NCBI GenBank assembly: GCA_023334545.1
Contig: JAADVB010000009.1
Coordinates: 94,803 to 158,802 of the forward strand
From: Salisapilia sapeloensis
Lineage: Eukaryota; Oomycota; Peronosporomycetes; Peronosporales; Salisapiliaceae
Length of the DNA: 64,000 nt
Direction of reading: 5' to 3'
The notes beneath the pieces were generated by a model. That model was not told the origin of the DNA, did not search any database, and was given only the letters and a program-made list of their open reading frames with translations. Every line of letters starts with the position of its first letter. Positions within the stretch are counted from its first letter, which is position 1. Shown here piece after piece: positions 1-10,175 of this stretch. The position numbers were made by a program, and so were the translations under genes.

Positions 1-890
1 GTATGTGGGACATCCGTCGCTCTGGCTCCACTGCTTGTTTACTCTGTTTCAATGCTGAGGGCGAAGCAAAGCCTCCAGGAAGAACGCAATTACCATTCAC
101 AACGTCCATATCGGCAGATCGACCCAAACGCACCAGACCTTTGAAGCGTCAGAAGACGGATGGGTCTGGTATCAACTTAAATCTGACAAAACGTCCACAC
201 TGGATGACGGAAACACCATCCTCAGCTCGAAAAGATCAAGTATTGGAAGACATGCGCAGTCGAAACAGCGGAAGAGATCCGCACCTGTCTGCTTCTGCGT
301 CCTCCGTCGTCGCACACCATGGTGCCATCAACTGCGTCACCTACACGCCCGACGGTCGGTACGTGCTAAGCAACGGGAAGGACAAGAAACTTCGACTGTG
401 GAATAGCAGCACGGGCGCTCATGAGTTTGTAAATTATAAAAATTTAACGTCGAAGAATAGCGACAGGGTCAAGCGCATGGCAGTGGTACAGGAAGGGTCA
501 ATGATGTATGGGAGAGAAGATGGACCGATTGTCTTTTGTCCAAGTGGGGATAAAGGTCAATTGCTATGTTATGATATACTTGGAGACGGAGGTGTTGTGT
601 CTGATTACACTGGGCATTATGACATGATTACGGCCTGCGTGTATCGGAAGTCAAGACGAGAGCTTTTTTCTGCTGGACTCGATGGACTGATACTAGCCTG
701 GAGGCCAGTACCGATGACGTTTGATCCGCAGGTCGATAAAAAGGAAGTACAAGTGGACCCGGATGTTGATCAAGATAGTTGGAGTGAAGAGGAAGACACG
801 ATAGCAGATATGAATGAAGATCGCTTCATTCCTCCAATATTAAGAGACGAGCCTGGGGATAGTAGTGGTTGGAGTGACATGGACGAGTGA
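1..890 (+). CDS. ERCC8: CSA/ERCC8-like WD40 repair protein, 5'-truncated by window edge
   Basis: This is the C-terminal part of a WD40 beta-propeller resembling Cockayne syndrome protein A, the substrate receptor of a CUL4-DDB1 ubiquitin ligase in transcription-coupled repair. The frame is open from the first bases, so the N-terminal repeats lie outside the window. A WD repeat end (WDIRRSGS) is followed by about 80 residues of low-complexity insertion. Then come a repeat with TPDGRYVLS and LRLWNSSTGAHEFVNY, and another ending GLDGLILAWRPVP. The LWNSS..G....VNY and GHY....C.Y......L.S...D..ILAW patterns match human ERCC8 as remembered. The tail is acidic with SWSEEED, as in CSA. The insertion between repeats is longer than in animals. 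Family call is good; orthology is inferred. Confidence 0.82.
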   Translation, partial: MWDIRRSGSTACLLCFNAEGEAKPPGRTQLPFTTSISADRPKRTRPLKRQKTDGSGINLNLTKRPHWMTETPSSARKDQVLEDMRSRNSGRDPHLSASASSVVAHHGAINCVTYTPDGRYVLSNGKDKKLRLWNSSTGAHEFVNYKNLTSKNSDRVKRMAVVQEGSMMYGREDGPIVFCPSGDKGQLLCYDILGDGGVVSDYTGHYDMITACVYRKSRRELFSAGLDGLILAWRPVPMTFDPQVDKKEVQVDPDVDQDSWSEEEDTIADMNEDRFIPPILRDEPGDSSGWSDMDE

Positions 891-962
891 TATAAATATA
901 GCTGACTTCATTGTATATTGCTTGAAGCGTTGATCGCTAAGAATAGTATCATCAGATAGACG

Positions 963-2722
963 ATGGAAGGAGCAGAGACGTCTGGTGGTCATCCGAATGG
1001 GGTATCGGCTTTACTTAATGCACTCGACTTTTTTGGGAAAGATGACCCGGAAGGAGCGAATAAGTTCAAGACAGTGGCCATGAGAGCGTTGTATGAACAA
1101 AAGTTGGACGATGAGCTAAAGAAAAGCAAGGAAGATAATGAAAGCTTGCTGAAAGAGAATGCGTCTCTGTCGCAGCGAGTACGAGAGCTGGAAAAAGATT
1201 TGGAGACCAATATTGATGACCGAGAGCGCGTTTTGGCGTTCAAGACGAAAAAGATTGACGAGTTGATTGGCAAGATGAAAGACTTGGAAGTGATCAATGC
1301 TTCGCTCTTGGCAACACTACAAGGTGCCGAAGGGCCGACATTTAATGAAGATGGGACGATTTCCATGCCACATAGCTACTCCTCTTCATCCGTTTCGGTT
1401 CAAAGTACTCGTAATTCGATGATGGAAATGATTAAGGCAGGCAAGGGTCTCTTTCATCCGTTGGAAACTTGTCGAGAACAAGAGTACCGACAAAAGTATG
1501 AAGAGAAGCACTCTGAAGTGCTCCATCTAACACAAGAACTGAAGGAATACGACAATCTGTCGGACGCGATGGCAGAATTTAGAGATGAAAAGAGCCAAAT
1601 GGAAAATGAACGAAAGCAGTTGAAAGATGATTTAGCGAGAGTGCAAAAGGAAAAAGAGGACGAAGTAGCAATGTTGGAACGCAAGCTAGTGACAGAGCAC
1701 ATTCGGCTTGCGAAAGAAAAGCAAACTGCGGTTCGTAACACGGAAGAAGCGATGCAGCAGCACATGCTAAAGCAGCTAGATGTGACTACTCAACAGACGA
1801 TAAAAGAGAATGAACGAGTGCAGATTGAACTGCGTTACCAGAATACGCAAGTGGATGAAATGGTACGAAAGATGGAACGACTTGAGCACGAAAATGCTAG
1901 TTTGAAGCAGGATAAGCAGCTTACAGAGATGATCAACAGCGAGATTACCAAAAAGCTAGGTTTCTACCAGCAACTCATAGCCAGGTTACAGAATGAAAAT
2001 CGGCTACTCGCCTCTGTCTCTACTTCTGAAGATAACGATTCGGCGGCTAGCCCCGGTCGCCGGCATTCACCTCGAAAGCCACCACTACCTCTTCTTAAAT
2101 CGCCACGTAGAATGGTGGATGATGATGACATCTTGCGACAGCATGAAAGCACAAGTAGCTTCCATACGAATGAAGGAAACAACCAATTGAATAATGCTGT
2201 CAAAGATCTCGCAGTTCATATCCAGAAGCGAGACTACTTGAAGCATGAAATTGCAGCCATCCTTCAGTCTCATCATGATCATCGCCTTTACCAGGAAGAA
2301 ATGCGACGTGAACATCCTGTTCGAAAGCCAACGACACCTATCCAGAAACGAAAGGTGGTGTTGGCAAAGCCAGAAGCCTACTCACCTCGCAACTTTCAAC
2401 GGAGACGGAAGCTTCGAATGAAACCTGTACTTGCTTGTATATATCGCCTTCCTCCTTCTAATAACATGAATACGGCATGTAGACCCGATTAGATGCTTTC
2501 GTACAAGAACACGCTCGCATTCCATCTAGACGGCAAGAGCCTCGGAAGATCAAGGAAAAAGATAAGCAGGAAAAAGTGAATGAGAAGGACACCTGGGTCG
2601 AGGCATCAAATGCATCGAATGGACCCAATATCGAGTTGGTAGTAAAACCACCAACGATCGATACGACAGCTTACTGGAAAGCTAGTAAAGCCCCAACAAT
2701 ACCAAATACAGCACGATTTTAG
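963..2722 (+). CDS. Coiled-coil protein, two exons, unidentified
   Basis: I do not recognise a family. The first exon opens with ATG at 963, 72 bp after the upstream stop. It encodes long heptad-rich helices (about residues 50-120 and 170-345), then a Ser/Pro/Arg-rich linker and a short helix with the segment RDYLKHEIAAILQS. Reading straight on gives a stop at 2492, but a 56-nt intron fits there: donor GTACTT at 2427, branch-like CTAATAAC, acceptor ..GTAG ending 2482 (or 2437-2492 with the same frame outcome). Splicing extends the protein to the stop ending at 2722 in a frame that is open throughout. The product would be about 567 residues and is probably a cytoskeletal or centrosomal scaffold, which is inference only. 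It converges on the glyoxalase gene, 52 bp apart. Confidence 0.7.
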
Positions 2723-2774
2723 TGAAAATGAGTGAATAAACAAGTACTTGAGCAAATGTGCTTCTGTTTGTCTC

Positions 2775-3542
2775 TTAAAAAGAATTCTTGGCTTCACGCA
2801 AGATGCCCATGACTTTGACAGGGTCTGTCTCCCCCTTGGCAAAGCGTTGGACACCTGGCGTCGTCACGCGCATGAACGGATTCGTCTTCAATTCGTCTCC
2901 GACTGTCGATGGGATCGTGATTTCATTCTTCTCACGTTGCGCTTTCGCCCACTTCAGCTTGTTCTTAATGTCATCATTATCCGGTTCGACATGCGCCGCA
3001 AACTCCAAGTTCTTTACGGTGTACTCGTGACCACAGTACACTTTCGTGTCTTCTGGTAACTTGGCCACGACGTCATTCAAAGCGTAGTGCATTTCATCCG
3101 GTGAGCCCATGAAGAAGCGTCCACAGCCAGCGACAAAGAGTGTGTCACCAGTGAAAAGCGCGTCTTCACAGTGGTACAGCACATGGCCTCGGGTGTGGCA
3201 TGGAGTGAAGTAGACGTTGGCTTCAAAGTCGCCAATCTTTACAGTGTCGTTGTGCTTGAGTTCGTGAGTGACAGCCAAGACACCATCACCACGACCGCCA
3301 TAGACTGGAATGTCACGCTTCTCCTGTTGCTTTATAATGTCCAAAAGGTCAGCGTTTCCACCGGCATGATCTGCGTGGCAATGTGTGGTTAAGATAGTGG
3401 AAACTTGGACGTTTTGCTCTTTGGCGACATTGTAGACGGTCTCGGCCTCGACCGGGTCGACTGCCGCAGCCACACTGTTCTTGCGGTCGATGAGAAGGTA
3501 GGAGTAATTGTCCGAAAGAACGGAGATCGGGATCACTTCCAT
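2775..3542 (-). CDS. HAGH: Hydroxyacylglutathione hydrolase (glyoxalase II)
   Basis: It hydrolyses S-lactoylglutathione to lactate and glutathione in the methylglyoxal detoxification pathway. The metallo-beta-lactamase fold shows its metal-binding signature THCHADHAGGN near residue 50, then TPCHTRGH, LFTGDTLFVAGCGRFF and YCGHEYT, as expected for a binuclear-metal HAGH. The C-terminal substrate-binding region ends with NPFMRV and a helix, typical of the full-length enzyme (255 residues from ATG 3542). The frame stays open upstream to 3566 without an ATG, and TTTTGTTAG lies just beyond it. A short 5' exon, possibly a mitochondrial transit peptide, could therefore be spliced on; none was found convincingly. 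It pairs functionally with the GSTs downstream in glutathione chemistry. Confidence 0.93.
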   Translation of the reverse strand: MEVIPISVLSDNYSYLLIDRKNSVAAAVDPVEAETVYNVAKEQNVQVSTILTTHCHADHAGGNADLLDIIKQQEKRDIPVYGGRGDGVLAVTHELKHNDTVKIGDFEANVYFTPCHTRGHVLYHCEDALFTGDTLFVAGCGRFFMGSPDEMHYALNDVVAKLPEDTKVYCGHEYTVKNLEFAAHVEPDNDDIKNKLKWAKAQREKNEITIPSTVGDELKTNPFMRVTTPGVQRFAKGETDPVKVMGILREAKNSF

Positions 3543-3898
3543 TGCTTTCTTTATTGAGCCTAACAAAATAGGAATGAAAGTGAGCTACGTGAAATCTAAT
3601 AGCTTATGGCGGCATGTAGATTTTCTGGTGGTGCAGCTTATGATCCTCCGGATCCTTCTCCGTATTCAATTGTCATTATATGAGTGACGATCACTTGGAG
3701 GATGCAAGAGCACTCAGTTGTACAAGCACACCCTAGAAAATATATGTATGTGTGAATCCAAGATACCTCCAGTTAAACCTGCTTGGATGTGGTTGAGTCG
3801 ACGAAGCATGCGCTCGATCAAAATGGAAATCTTGTGTTCGATATGACTCGTAATACCAGTATTTCAGATCACTATATTTTCAGTCAAATGATCTCACA
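3543..3898. other. Intergenic, no gene seen
   Basis: About 356 bp between the start of glyoxalase II and the stop of the CFAP99-like gene, both on the minus strand. It must hold the HAGH promoter and perhaps a non-coding or short 5' exon. I see no supported ORF. Confidence 0.6.
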
Positions 3899-6307
3899 TT
3901 AAAGATTACTTTGAAAATTGAAGATGCTAAGTGGTACAATATCGGCACACATCTGCTCGAGCTCCTCGACTTGGTTCCCTTGTGCTCCCTCTCTGCGTCG
4001 AGGCGAAGTAAATGGTTCGATAGGGATAGTTGGTGGTTTGACACCGACCGTTTCACGAGCTTGCTGGATGAGTGCGTCCGTTTGCGTCGTTGCATACATA
4101 TTTCGATTCCGTAGTACATCTTTGGCGTGCTGGTACCGATTCCGTTCATGTTGAACCATCAGCTTGACCATTTCATCCTCTTCTTTCAACCTCATGAGGC
4201 AACTTTCTCGGTCTTTTGTCAATGAAGCTAGTTTCGTCTGATCCTCCGCCTGCTTTTCTCCTTTTATCTTTCGAGCATACTCATCACGAAGTGACTTCTC
4301 CCTTTTCCGAACAAACTCGTATGTGATCGCTGCTTGTTTACTAGATGTCTGTCTCGCTTTCACTTCTCTCTCAGCAGCACATTTTAGTTGTTCAAAGTGT
4401 GTGGCCTCTAACATTGTTTTTGCTGCTCCTAACAACCCTCTCTTCTTGGCAATCTCTTCTGCCTCTTGTTTCAATCGAGCAGCATCCTTCTCACGTTGCT
4501 GACGTTGAGCCTGTATCTTTTCATTCAATTTCAGCACTCCTTTCCGATGATTTTCTTCTTCCTGTCTACGTCTATCAGCCAGCATTGCTTTTTTCTTTCG
4601 ACGATTTTCTGCTGCAGTTTTCGCTTTCACGACGCGAAGACGAGAGATTGAGCTAGCTTTCTGTTCCAGCTCCATGTCCTTTTGCTGACGGAAAGTTTGG
4701 ATCTGCTCTCGACGATCAGCTTCCCACTTTTGTTGCTCTACTTTCACCACCTTTAAACGTTCACGCAGTTCTGCTAGAGACATCTCATCCAGTAGACCAA
4801 GATGTGGACACTCCGTCGGGTCGAAAACAGGAGCATATTCCGGCCGCTCTTTTTCGAGAGCACGAATTTGACGAATAAGCTCTTCTCTTTGAGCTAGCTC
4901 GATTGCATCCTGCTCAAGTTTCTTCTTCCTTGCCTCTTCCAGCATCTCTTTCAATGCGTTATGTTGTCGAGCTTTTTCCTGCTGAATTCGATCCTCAGCT
5001 TCTCGTGGAGCGATCTCTCGATGCTGCTTCACTTCCGTCATCACCTGCCGATACTTGTCCACCAGTTGATCTTCTCCTTCCTTTCGCATAACATCTCGCT
5101 CCCTCGCCATCTCCTTCATCTGATTCGCTACGCTTTGGTTTTCCATTCGAGCTCGATGAGCTGCCTCGATCGCATTCTCTTGGGCCTGCACCATTTCCAG
5201 TCGGCGTTGCTCAATCTTGTCGCGAACCTCAGCAGCATCTTGCTGCTGCATTTTATGCTGCCACTCGTAAAACTCAAATGGATTCCGAAGTCCAACCTCA
5301 TATGCCTTTAGTATCTCTGCCTCTTTTGCTTGCTTTTTCTTGATCAAAGCGTCTTCACGAAGGATAGCTGTGGCATTTAACCGGACTTCAGAGTTCTCCG
5401 TCACGGGGGTTTCTTTGAATAGCCAAGATGGCGGTGGTCTTGCTTTAAAGTCAAACTGAAGATGAGCCTCTCGCTCTGCTTCGACTTCCTGTCGTATCTT
5501 TTCCAAGTTACTACTAGCTGTGCTTTCAAATGTAAATTCTCCAGTGCTTTCATACTTTTTCGCGACTTCTTCCTTGACCTTTTGCTTCCGTTCTTCCTGC
5601 TGTTTGGAGATGTCCGCCAGAGTGACTTTATTCAAGGTCGATGGCACAGGTTTCGCCTTGATTCGACTTTCAATTCGTTCTGGCTCAACTGCCTTCCGAG
5701 GCTTTGGCTGTGTCAAATTGAAAGCAACAGGAATTGTCGTTGCTTTCTTCTCTTCTACAACGTCCGATGAAGATGGGGAGGCAGATTGAGATGGTCCGAA
5801 CGCTTTGACATGTAACTGCTGAAGAAACTCTTTCATCGGTTCGTCAAATGACTCCATCGTCTTTATAAGCTTTCCATCGACAAAGTCATCATCTAGCACT
5901 GTCTTCCATTGCTGTGCAATGGGCCCTTCCAGGTTCTTTCGGTCGAACAAGAAGTTCAGGAAAATGTACATGACATTAGCATTCGAAGCATTCACGAACG
6001 CCATGAACTGTTTCATGCCTTGCTCCAGCATGAACATGGACATGTACGAGATGACTAGTAATGTCGTATAATGCTCTTTTCTATTGACACTACCAGCATG
6101 GACTTGGAAGAAGTGAGACAGAAGGGACTTGAGGAGAGCTCGATATCGGTAGCAGCCATAGAGAATCTCATGCAGGAGCTGCCGATGGGCTTCCTCCGGC
6201 ACTCGGTCTCGTAGAAACTCGTCTGCGTGACTGTCGATGGTAGTCTTCGCCGGATCAAAGGACTTGATCAAGTCTTCTGCAAGTCCTAAGAGCTCCTTCC
6301 GCTTCAT
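3899..6307 (-). CDS. CFAP99: CFAP99-like cilia/flagella-associated coiled-coil protein
   Basis: Single-exon gene of 802 residues with ATG at 6307. Residues about 1-175 form a helical domain with Asp/Phe-rich motifs (DLIKSFDP, ILYGCYRYRALLKSLL, TLLVISYMSMF, IFLNFLFDRKNL). I match this from memory to the N-terminal domain of CFAP99. Residues about 230-760 are almost continuous charged coiled coil rich in Glu, Arg, Gln and Lys with many REEL/REK repeats. Expected place is the axoneme of the flagellum. The ATAT1 gene in the same window supports a flagellated life stage. The coiled coil alone would not identify the protein; the N-terminal domain carries the call. It could be another axonemal coiled-coil protein. 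Confidence 0.65.
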   Translation of the reverse strand: MKRKELLGLAEDLIKSFDPAKTTIDSHADEFLRDRVPEEAHRQLLHEILYGCYRYRALLKSLLSHFFQVHAGSVNRKEHYTTLLVISYMSMFMLEQGMKQFMAFVNASNANVMYIFLNFLFDRKNLEGPIAQQWKTVLDDDFVDGKLIKTMESFDEPMKEFLQQLHVKAFGPSQSASPSSSDVVEEKKATTIPVAFNLTQPKPRKAVEPERIESRIKAKPVPSTLNKVTLADISKQQEERKQKVKEEVAKKYESTGEFTFESTASSNLEKIRQEVEAEREAHLQFDFKARPPPSWLFKETPVTENSEVRLNATAILREDALIKKKQAKEAEILKAYEVGLRNPFEFYEWQHKMQQQDAAEVRDKIEQRRLEMVQAQENAIEAAHRARMENQSVANQMKEMARERDVMRKEGEDQLVDKYRQVMTEVKQHREIAPREAEDRIQQEKARQHNALKEMLEEARKKKLEQDAIELAQREELIRQIRALEKERPEYAPVFDPTECPHLGLLDEMSLAELRERLKVVKVEQQKWEADRREQIQTFRQQKDMELEQKASSISRLRVVKAKTAAENRRKKKAMLADRRRQEEENHRKGVLKLNEKIQAQRQQREKDAARLKQEAEEIAKKRGLLGAAKTMLEATHFEQLKCAAEREVKARQTSSKQAAITYEFVRKREKSLRDEYARKIKGEKQAEDQTKLASLTKDRESCLMRLKEEDEMVKLMVQHERNRYQHAKDVLRNRNMYATTQTDALIQQARETVGVKPPTIPIEPFTSPRRREGAQGNQVEELEQMCADIVPLSIFNFQSNL

Positions 6308-6453
6308 GATTTTCGAGTATATGTACGTATATATTTATAGACCAAGAAAGAAACCAAGTATGGAACCAGAGATCCTATTTGTTCATTCCGGCCGATGCCA
6401 AGCACGACGTTTATGCAGGTCTTCCTACATTGAGGTTTATAACCTACGACAGC

Positions 6454-7077
6454 TTACGAACGCGGCTTCTCCTTCTTCTCCTTGTAGAGCGCAAGCAGAC
6501 CGACGCCAGAGACCTTGACGACCTTGAATCGGACACCGGGGATATCACCAACGGCGTGACCACGACGACCGAAACCGGCGATCAGGACTTCGTCGTTTTC
6601 GTCGACGAAGTTGAGGCAGCCATCACGCGGGACGAAGGCAGCAATCTTCTTCGAGTTCTTGATCAGCTGCACACGCGCACACTTACGAATGGCAGAGTTC
6701 GGCTGCTTGGCTTCGATACCACTACAAACACGAATGAGATGGATGACAATGCCGGTAGGAGGATTCTAAAGTACATTTTCTCGAGGACGATGCCCTTGGC
6801 CATGGAAGCACCACCAAGCGGGTTGGCCTTCATAGCCGTAATGGAGTGGCTCTTTTTGTAAGACTATAAAAATCAAACACGTTAGTCTCTACGTCCATCC
6901 AATGCATGGTAAAGGTAACTACCTTCTGTGCCCAACGCTGCGCACGGCGGTGGACGCGGAGCTTACGAGCGCAACGGATTCCGGAAGGTTTGTCTACGTC
7001 ATCGTCAGTTTATGTCCCTGCTGCAATACCTCCTCATGAATGGAGGTAGAAACGATGGCGAACGTACGCTTGCCCAT
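6454..7077 (-). CDS. RPS23: 40S ribosomal protein S23 (uS12), four exons
   Basis: Small-subunit ribosomal protein of the decoding centre, 145 residues after splicing. Exons on the minus strand are 7077-7068 (MGK plus one base), 6993-6923, 6863-6775 and 6721-6454. The introns are 74, 59 and 53 nt with GTACG, GTAGTT and GTACTT donors. The joined protein reads [20 protein letters not shown], then ANPLGGAS and KQPNSAIRK (the hydroxylated-Pro loop). It continues with [27 protein letters not shown] and a KEKPRS end, which is uS12 from end to end. The 10-nt first exon is typical of small ribosomal genes, with the splice just after the start. It is divergent from the small membrane-protein gene at 7239. 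Confidence 0.95.
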
Positions 7078-7238
7078 GATAGAAGGAGGTCTCTGGAAAG
7101 TGAGTGAGCAAAGTCGTGTACGAGCTCGAAAATGACTGGATGCCAAAGAGACCATTTCTAACAGATTTTCATAACGGTTAGTTTCGATCTGAGTCAAGCC
7201 AATCGGACGAGAGGGGGTGTCTGATAAAAGAAAAGAAT
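7078..7238. promoter_or_regulatory. Bidirectional promoter region between RPS23 and small TM gene
   Basis: 161 bp separate the start codons of two divergent genes, so both promoters must lie here or in the first RPS23 intron. A CCAAT sequence is present at about 7199-7203. No TATA box is obvious. The shared-promoter reading is inference from spacing. Confidence 0.4.
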
Positions 7239-7547
7239 ATGGCCAAGAAGAAGAGCAAGGTCAAGACTGAGGTGACGCCGGCCAAGACCGAGATGACGCC
7301 GGCCGAGTCCGAGCAGGCGGGCAGCATGACTTGGCAGACGCAGCTGAGTATCGTCATCATCACTTCCTTCTTGGCGCAGCGAATTTGGATCTTGAGAGAG
7401 TTTTTCACGCAAGACTTGTACACGGATGAGCAGACGCCGATGGAGAGAAATTTGATTCAGGGATTCGAGTTCGTCGTTACTATGGGCATCGTCGTGCTTG
7501 TCGGATTTATCGTTGGCAAGGTCATTTCAAAGTTTGCTGGAGAGTAA
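7239..7547 (+). CDS. Small two-TM membrane protein, unidentified
   Basis: 102 residues from ATG 7239. The first 14 residues are Lys-rich (MAKKKSK). A short imperfect tandem follows in which VTPAKTE is repeated as MTPAESE, so residues 12-24 look like a seven-residue duplication. Hydrophobic stretches at about residues 34-50 and 76-95 suggest two transmembrane helices around a short polar loop. The size and layout resemble small ER or organelle membrane subunits (for example translocon or SPC-type components), but no family was recognised. The frame is clean, with normal codon use and a divergent conserved neighbour, so I take it as real. Confidence 0.7.
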   Translation: MAKKKSKVKTEVTPAKTEMTPAESEQAGSMTWQTQLSIVIITSFLAQRIWILREFFTQDLYTDEQTPMERNLIQGFEFVVTMGIVVLVGFIVGKVISKFAGE

Positions 7548-9066
7548 TGTAGCAAAGTTTCCGTGTCAATATTCTTGCCTCGTTCAAGTGGATAGTCAGC
7601 TTCATACTTTGACAAGAAGATTGGATCGGCTTCTCGGGTTGAGTGCTGTGCACCAATTACATGGAATGAAAGGGCATTTTAAGTTGTGAACTAAAGATGA
7701 TTATCTATGTCTTACTCCAGCGACCATTATAATTGTCATTCCATCAGTCTATGTCGAAGTTGGCATGAATCGTTTTAGTCATAGTCGATCAAATGGTCAG
7801 TTGGTATGGCACGCTCAGTCAAGGTTACTCTGCAAATACGGATTGATAAAATTCGCATATAATCACTTACCTCTTAGTAGAGGATACCAGTTCAAGAGTG
7901 TACTCAATTTGCAAAACTAGATAAGCAGACTTATTGCTATCCTTAGTAGTCGAGATATTTTGATCACCACAAAGCTGCCCATCTTATCATGCTTTATGCA
8001 GATTGAGTTGCTGTTGTAGTAAAGCATTGTTGTACCGTTCTATTGCATCATTGCGATACTCCATTAACTACGGATTCAGGCATGCTTATCGTATGAGCAT
8101 GACAATTTCGAAAGTCTATCAATAGGTACGTAGGAACGGTGGAGCGGGCTAACAGAAGGATGCAGCAGCCTAGACTTTTCAAAAACATACTTCCAAAGGG
8201 TAAAATTTTGGCTAACATTCATGCAGTCGAAGTTTTCATGACCACAATCGTACGTTTTCATAGCTGAGATGAGGGCATTCAGGTAAATCAAACAGGCTTC
8301 CTCAATCAGTAGTCTATTTAAATCAAGAATAGATAACTGGAAGCAAATGTGGCACCAATCAAGTAACTATCCTTGTCTCCAAGTGGCAAAAATACTTTCA
8401 ACGATCATCTAATCATGTACGGGCGATCATGTCTAGAAGATGTGTACTGCTTCGTATTTTTAATTATCTCGGCTAGTGTACGCACAGCGCTGCGTAGAGC
8501 AGCAGCGCAGTCAAATAGAAAATATCCATGTGTGTGTACTCGAATCGGATCCGAAATGGTATTTACTTGCTTCCCAGGATGCAACTTTAAATCCAAATGA
8601 AAGAAGTATAGGTCCGAACATATTATAAAGCTAAGCACAATTAACACAATCTATTTGATCTATTCTTTAGTCTTTATCTTCCGACATCATCCACACGTAC
8701 CATAAGTTTTGCCTGGGTATAGCGCTAATGCAGAGTTTCCGAAGAAGACGTATATGGGCTTGTAGCAAACCAAGTGTTCCACAAACGGCTTCTCATGCCG
8801 CGCACGGACAAGAATAGCTACATTTGTACAAGTAAATATGAACAGAATTGCCGATGCGCTTCTACTTGAGAAGATTGACAAGTTCTGGTTCATGCACGTT
8901 GAAGTTTCGATGAAATCCAAATTTCTAAGCTGATCTAATCAGTTGGTCTTTCTTTCAATATGTCATCAACAACAAAATCGATCAACATGATCGACGTCGG
9001 ACATGGAATTTTCGGATCGTATCGCAGCTCATTATTCAATCTTCTTTGACTGCGCTGACAACGAAC
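7548..9066. other. 1.5 kb spacer with possible decayed or spliced minus-strand coding pieces
   Basis: No confident gene. On the minus strand there are open stretches at 8935-8687 (ending ALYPGKTYGTCG), 8647-8405 and about 8350-8076 (DCGHENFDCMNV..). The last is preceded by a good acceptor-like TTTGCTTCCAG. I could not join them into one consistent frame. It may be an unrecognised spliced gene or a relic. 7548-8075 is AT-rich with nothing seen. Confidence 0.3.
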
Positions 9067-9826
9067 ATGGTTTTGAAACTCTACGCCAACCTCAAAAGCC
9101 AGCCTTGTCGTGCAGGTACTTGAAAGGCAATCAAATATGATATACGACGTCAATAACATCCGAATGCAGTCGCATGGATTGCTCAGCTGAAAGGCCTTAA
9201 GCATGAGATTATCACTACGTACCCGCCTCAGAGAACGACTCAGGAGTTCTGGAAGGTCAATCCCAATGGTCTTGTTCCGGCGATTGATGATGAGGGATTC
9301 AGCCTGTTTGAAGGGTATGCTTATTTATAAAGCGCTTGGATATGCCTCGATCTAATCCGTGCACAGTAATGCGATCCTAACATATCTTGCAAACAAGCAT
9401 GGATGGTCGGATCTGTATCCAGAAGAAGTTCAAAAACGAGCAAAGGTTGACCAGTATTTGCATTGGCATCACGCCAATGCTCGAAAATGCACGACGCATG
9501 TGATCCATCCTATGCTGCATCAGCAACAAGGTGTTGCCACTAAGGAAGAAGATGAACTGGAGAAGAAAAAGGCAGAAACGATTGGGCAGTGTGTGGAAAA
9601 GTTACAGCACTTTATGGGCGATCCGTACATTGCCGGCACGAACGAGCCGACTCTGGCGGATTTCAGTTGCTATACTGAGTTTGACCAGATTAAGAGTTTA
9701 GGCATCTTTGACTTTTCCAAGTATCCGCAATTTGACGCCTGGATGAAGCGAATGGAAAATATGCCGCTGCACAAGGAGATTCATGAGACAATGGAGGATT
9801 TCCTCACGACGAACAATTTAAAGTAA
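9067..9826 (+). CDS. Theta-class glutathione S-transferase, three exons
   Basis: It conjugates glutathione to electrophiles in the cytosol. Exons are 9067-9115, 9170-9314 and 9367-9826. The introns are 54 and 52 nt with donors GTACTTG and GTATGCTT and acceptors GCAG and ACAG. Together they give 217 residues, exactly the length of the next gene. The N-terminal thioredoxin-like domain has KSQPCRA (theta-class GSH-binding loop) and NPNGLVPAIDD with the cis-Pro. The helical domain contains HWHHANARK and the N-capping region TLADFSCYTEFDQ. It is a tandem paralogue of the gene at 10176, sharing HWHH.gARK and FDFSKYPqF.aW.kRM. One copy has introns and the other has none. Confidence 0.92.
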
Positions 9827-10175
9827 AACTTCACGAGCACTTTTGTGAAACAAATGAAATGGAAGCAAATCTTTTCTTTGACAAGCTATAATGACTATAT
9901 CTTCGGATCAACATCCGTTACACATACATCATCGCTGATGACGAATCATGCCAATTGCTACCTTTTAGACACTAAAACAGTGGTTTCACAGGAATGTTGA
10001 CATCATCGAGAGCAGGTATAGTTTCGCCAAGTAGAGACCGTCGTCCATCGTAAAGGACACCGGATAGCTAACAATAGTTTACTAGAATTCTGTCTCGGCT
10101 GCTCTGTTTTGTCATCTCTGCGTCGCAACCGCCACGTGACCTCACTTTTCGATCTGCAGTCTACTACTCACCACG
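9827..10175. promoter_or_regulatory. GST-GST spacer and promoter with CACGTG box
   Basis: 349 bp between the two GST genes. A palindromic CACGTG (E-box/G-box core) lies at 10133-10138, about 40 bp before the second start codon. The adjacent CTCACTTTTCG resembles the oomycete initiator-type element. Both are read from sequence; function is inferred. Confidence 0.4.

Noticed and set aside
6379-6861. 160-codon plus-strand ORF across the RPS23 gene
   Set aside because: It is the antisense shadow of spliced RPS23 exons, whose protein is unmistakable on the minus strand.
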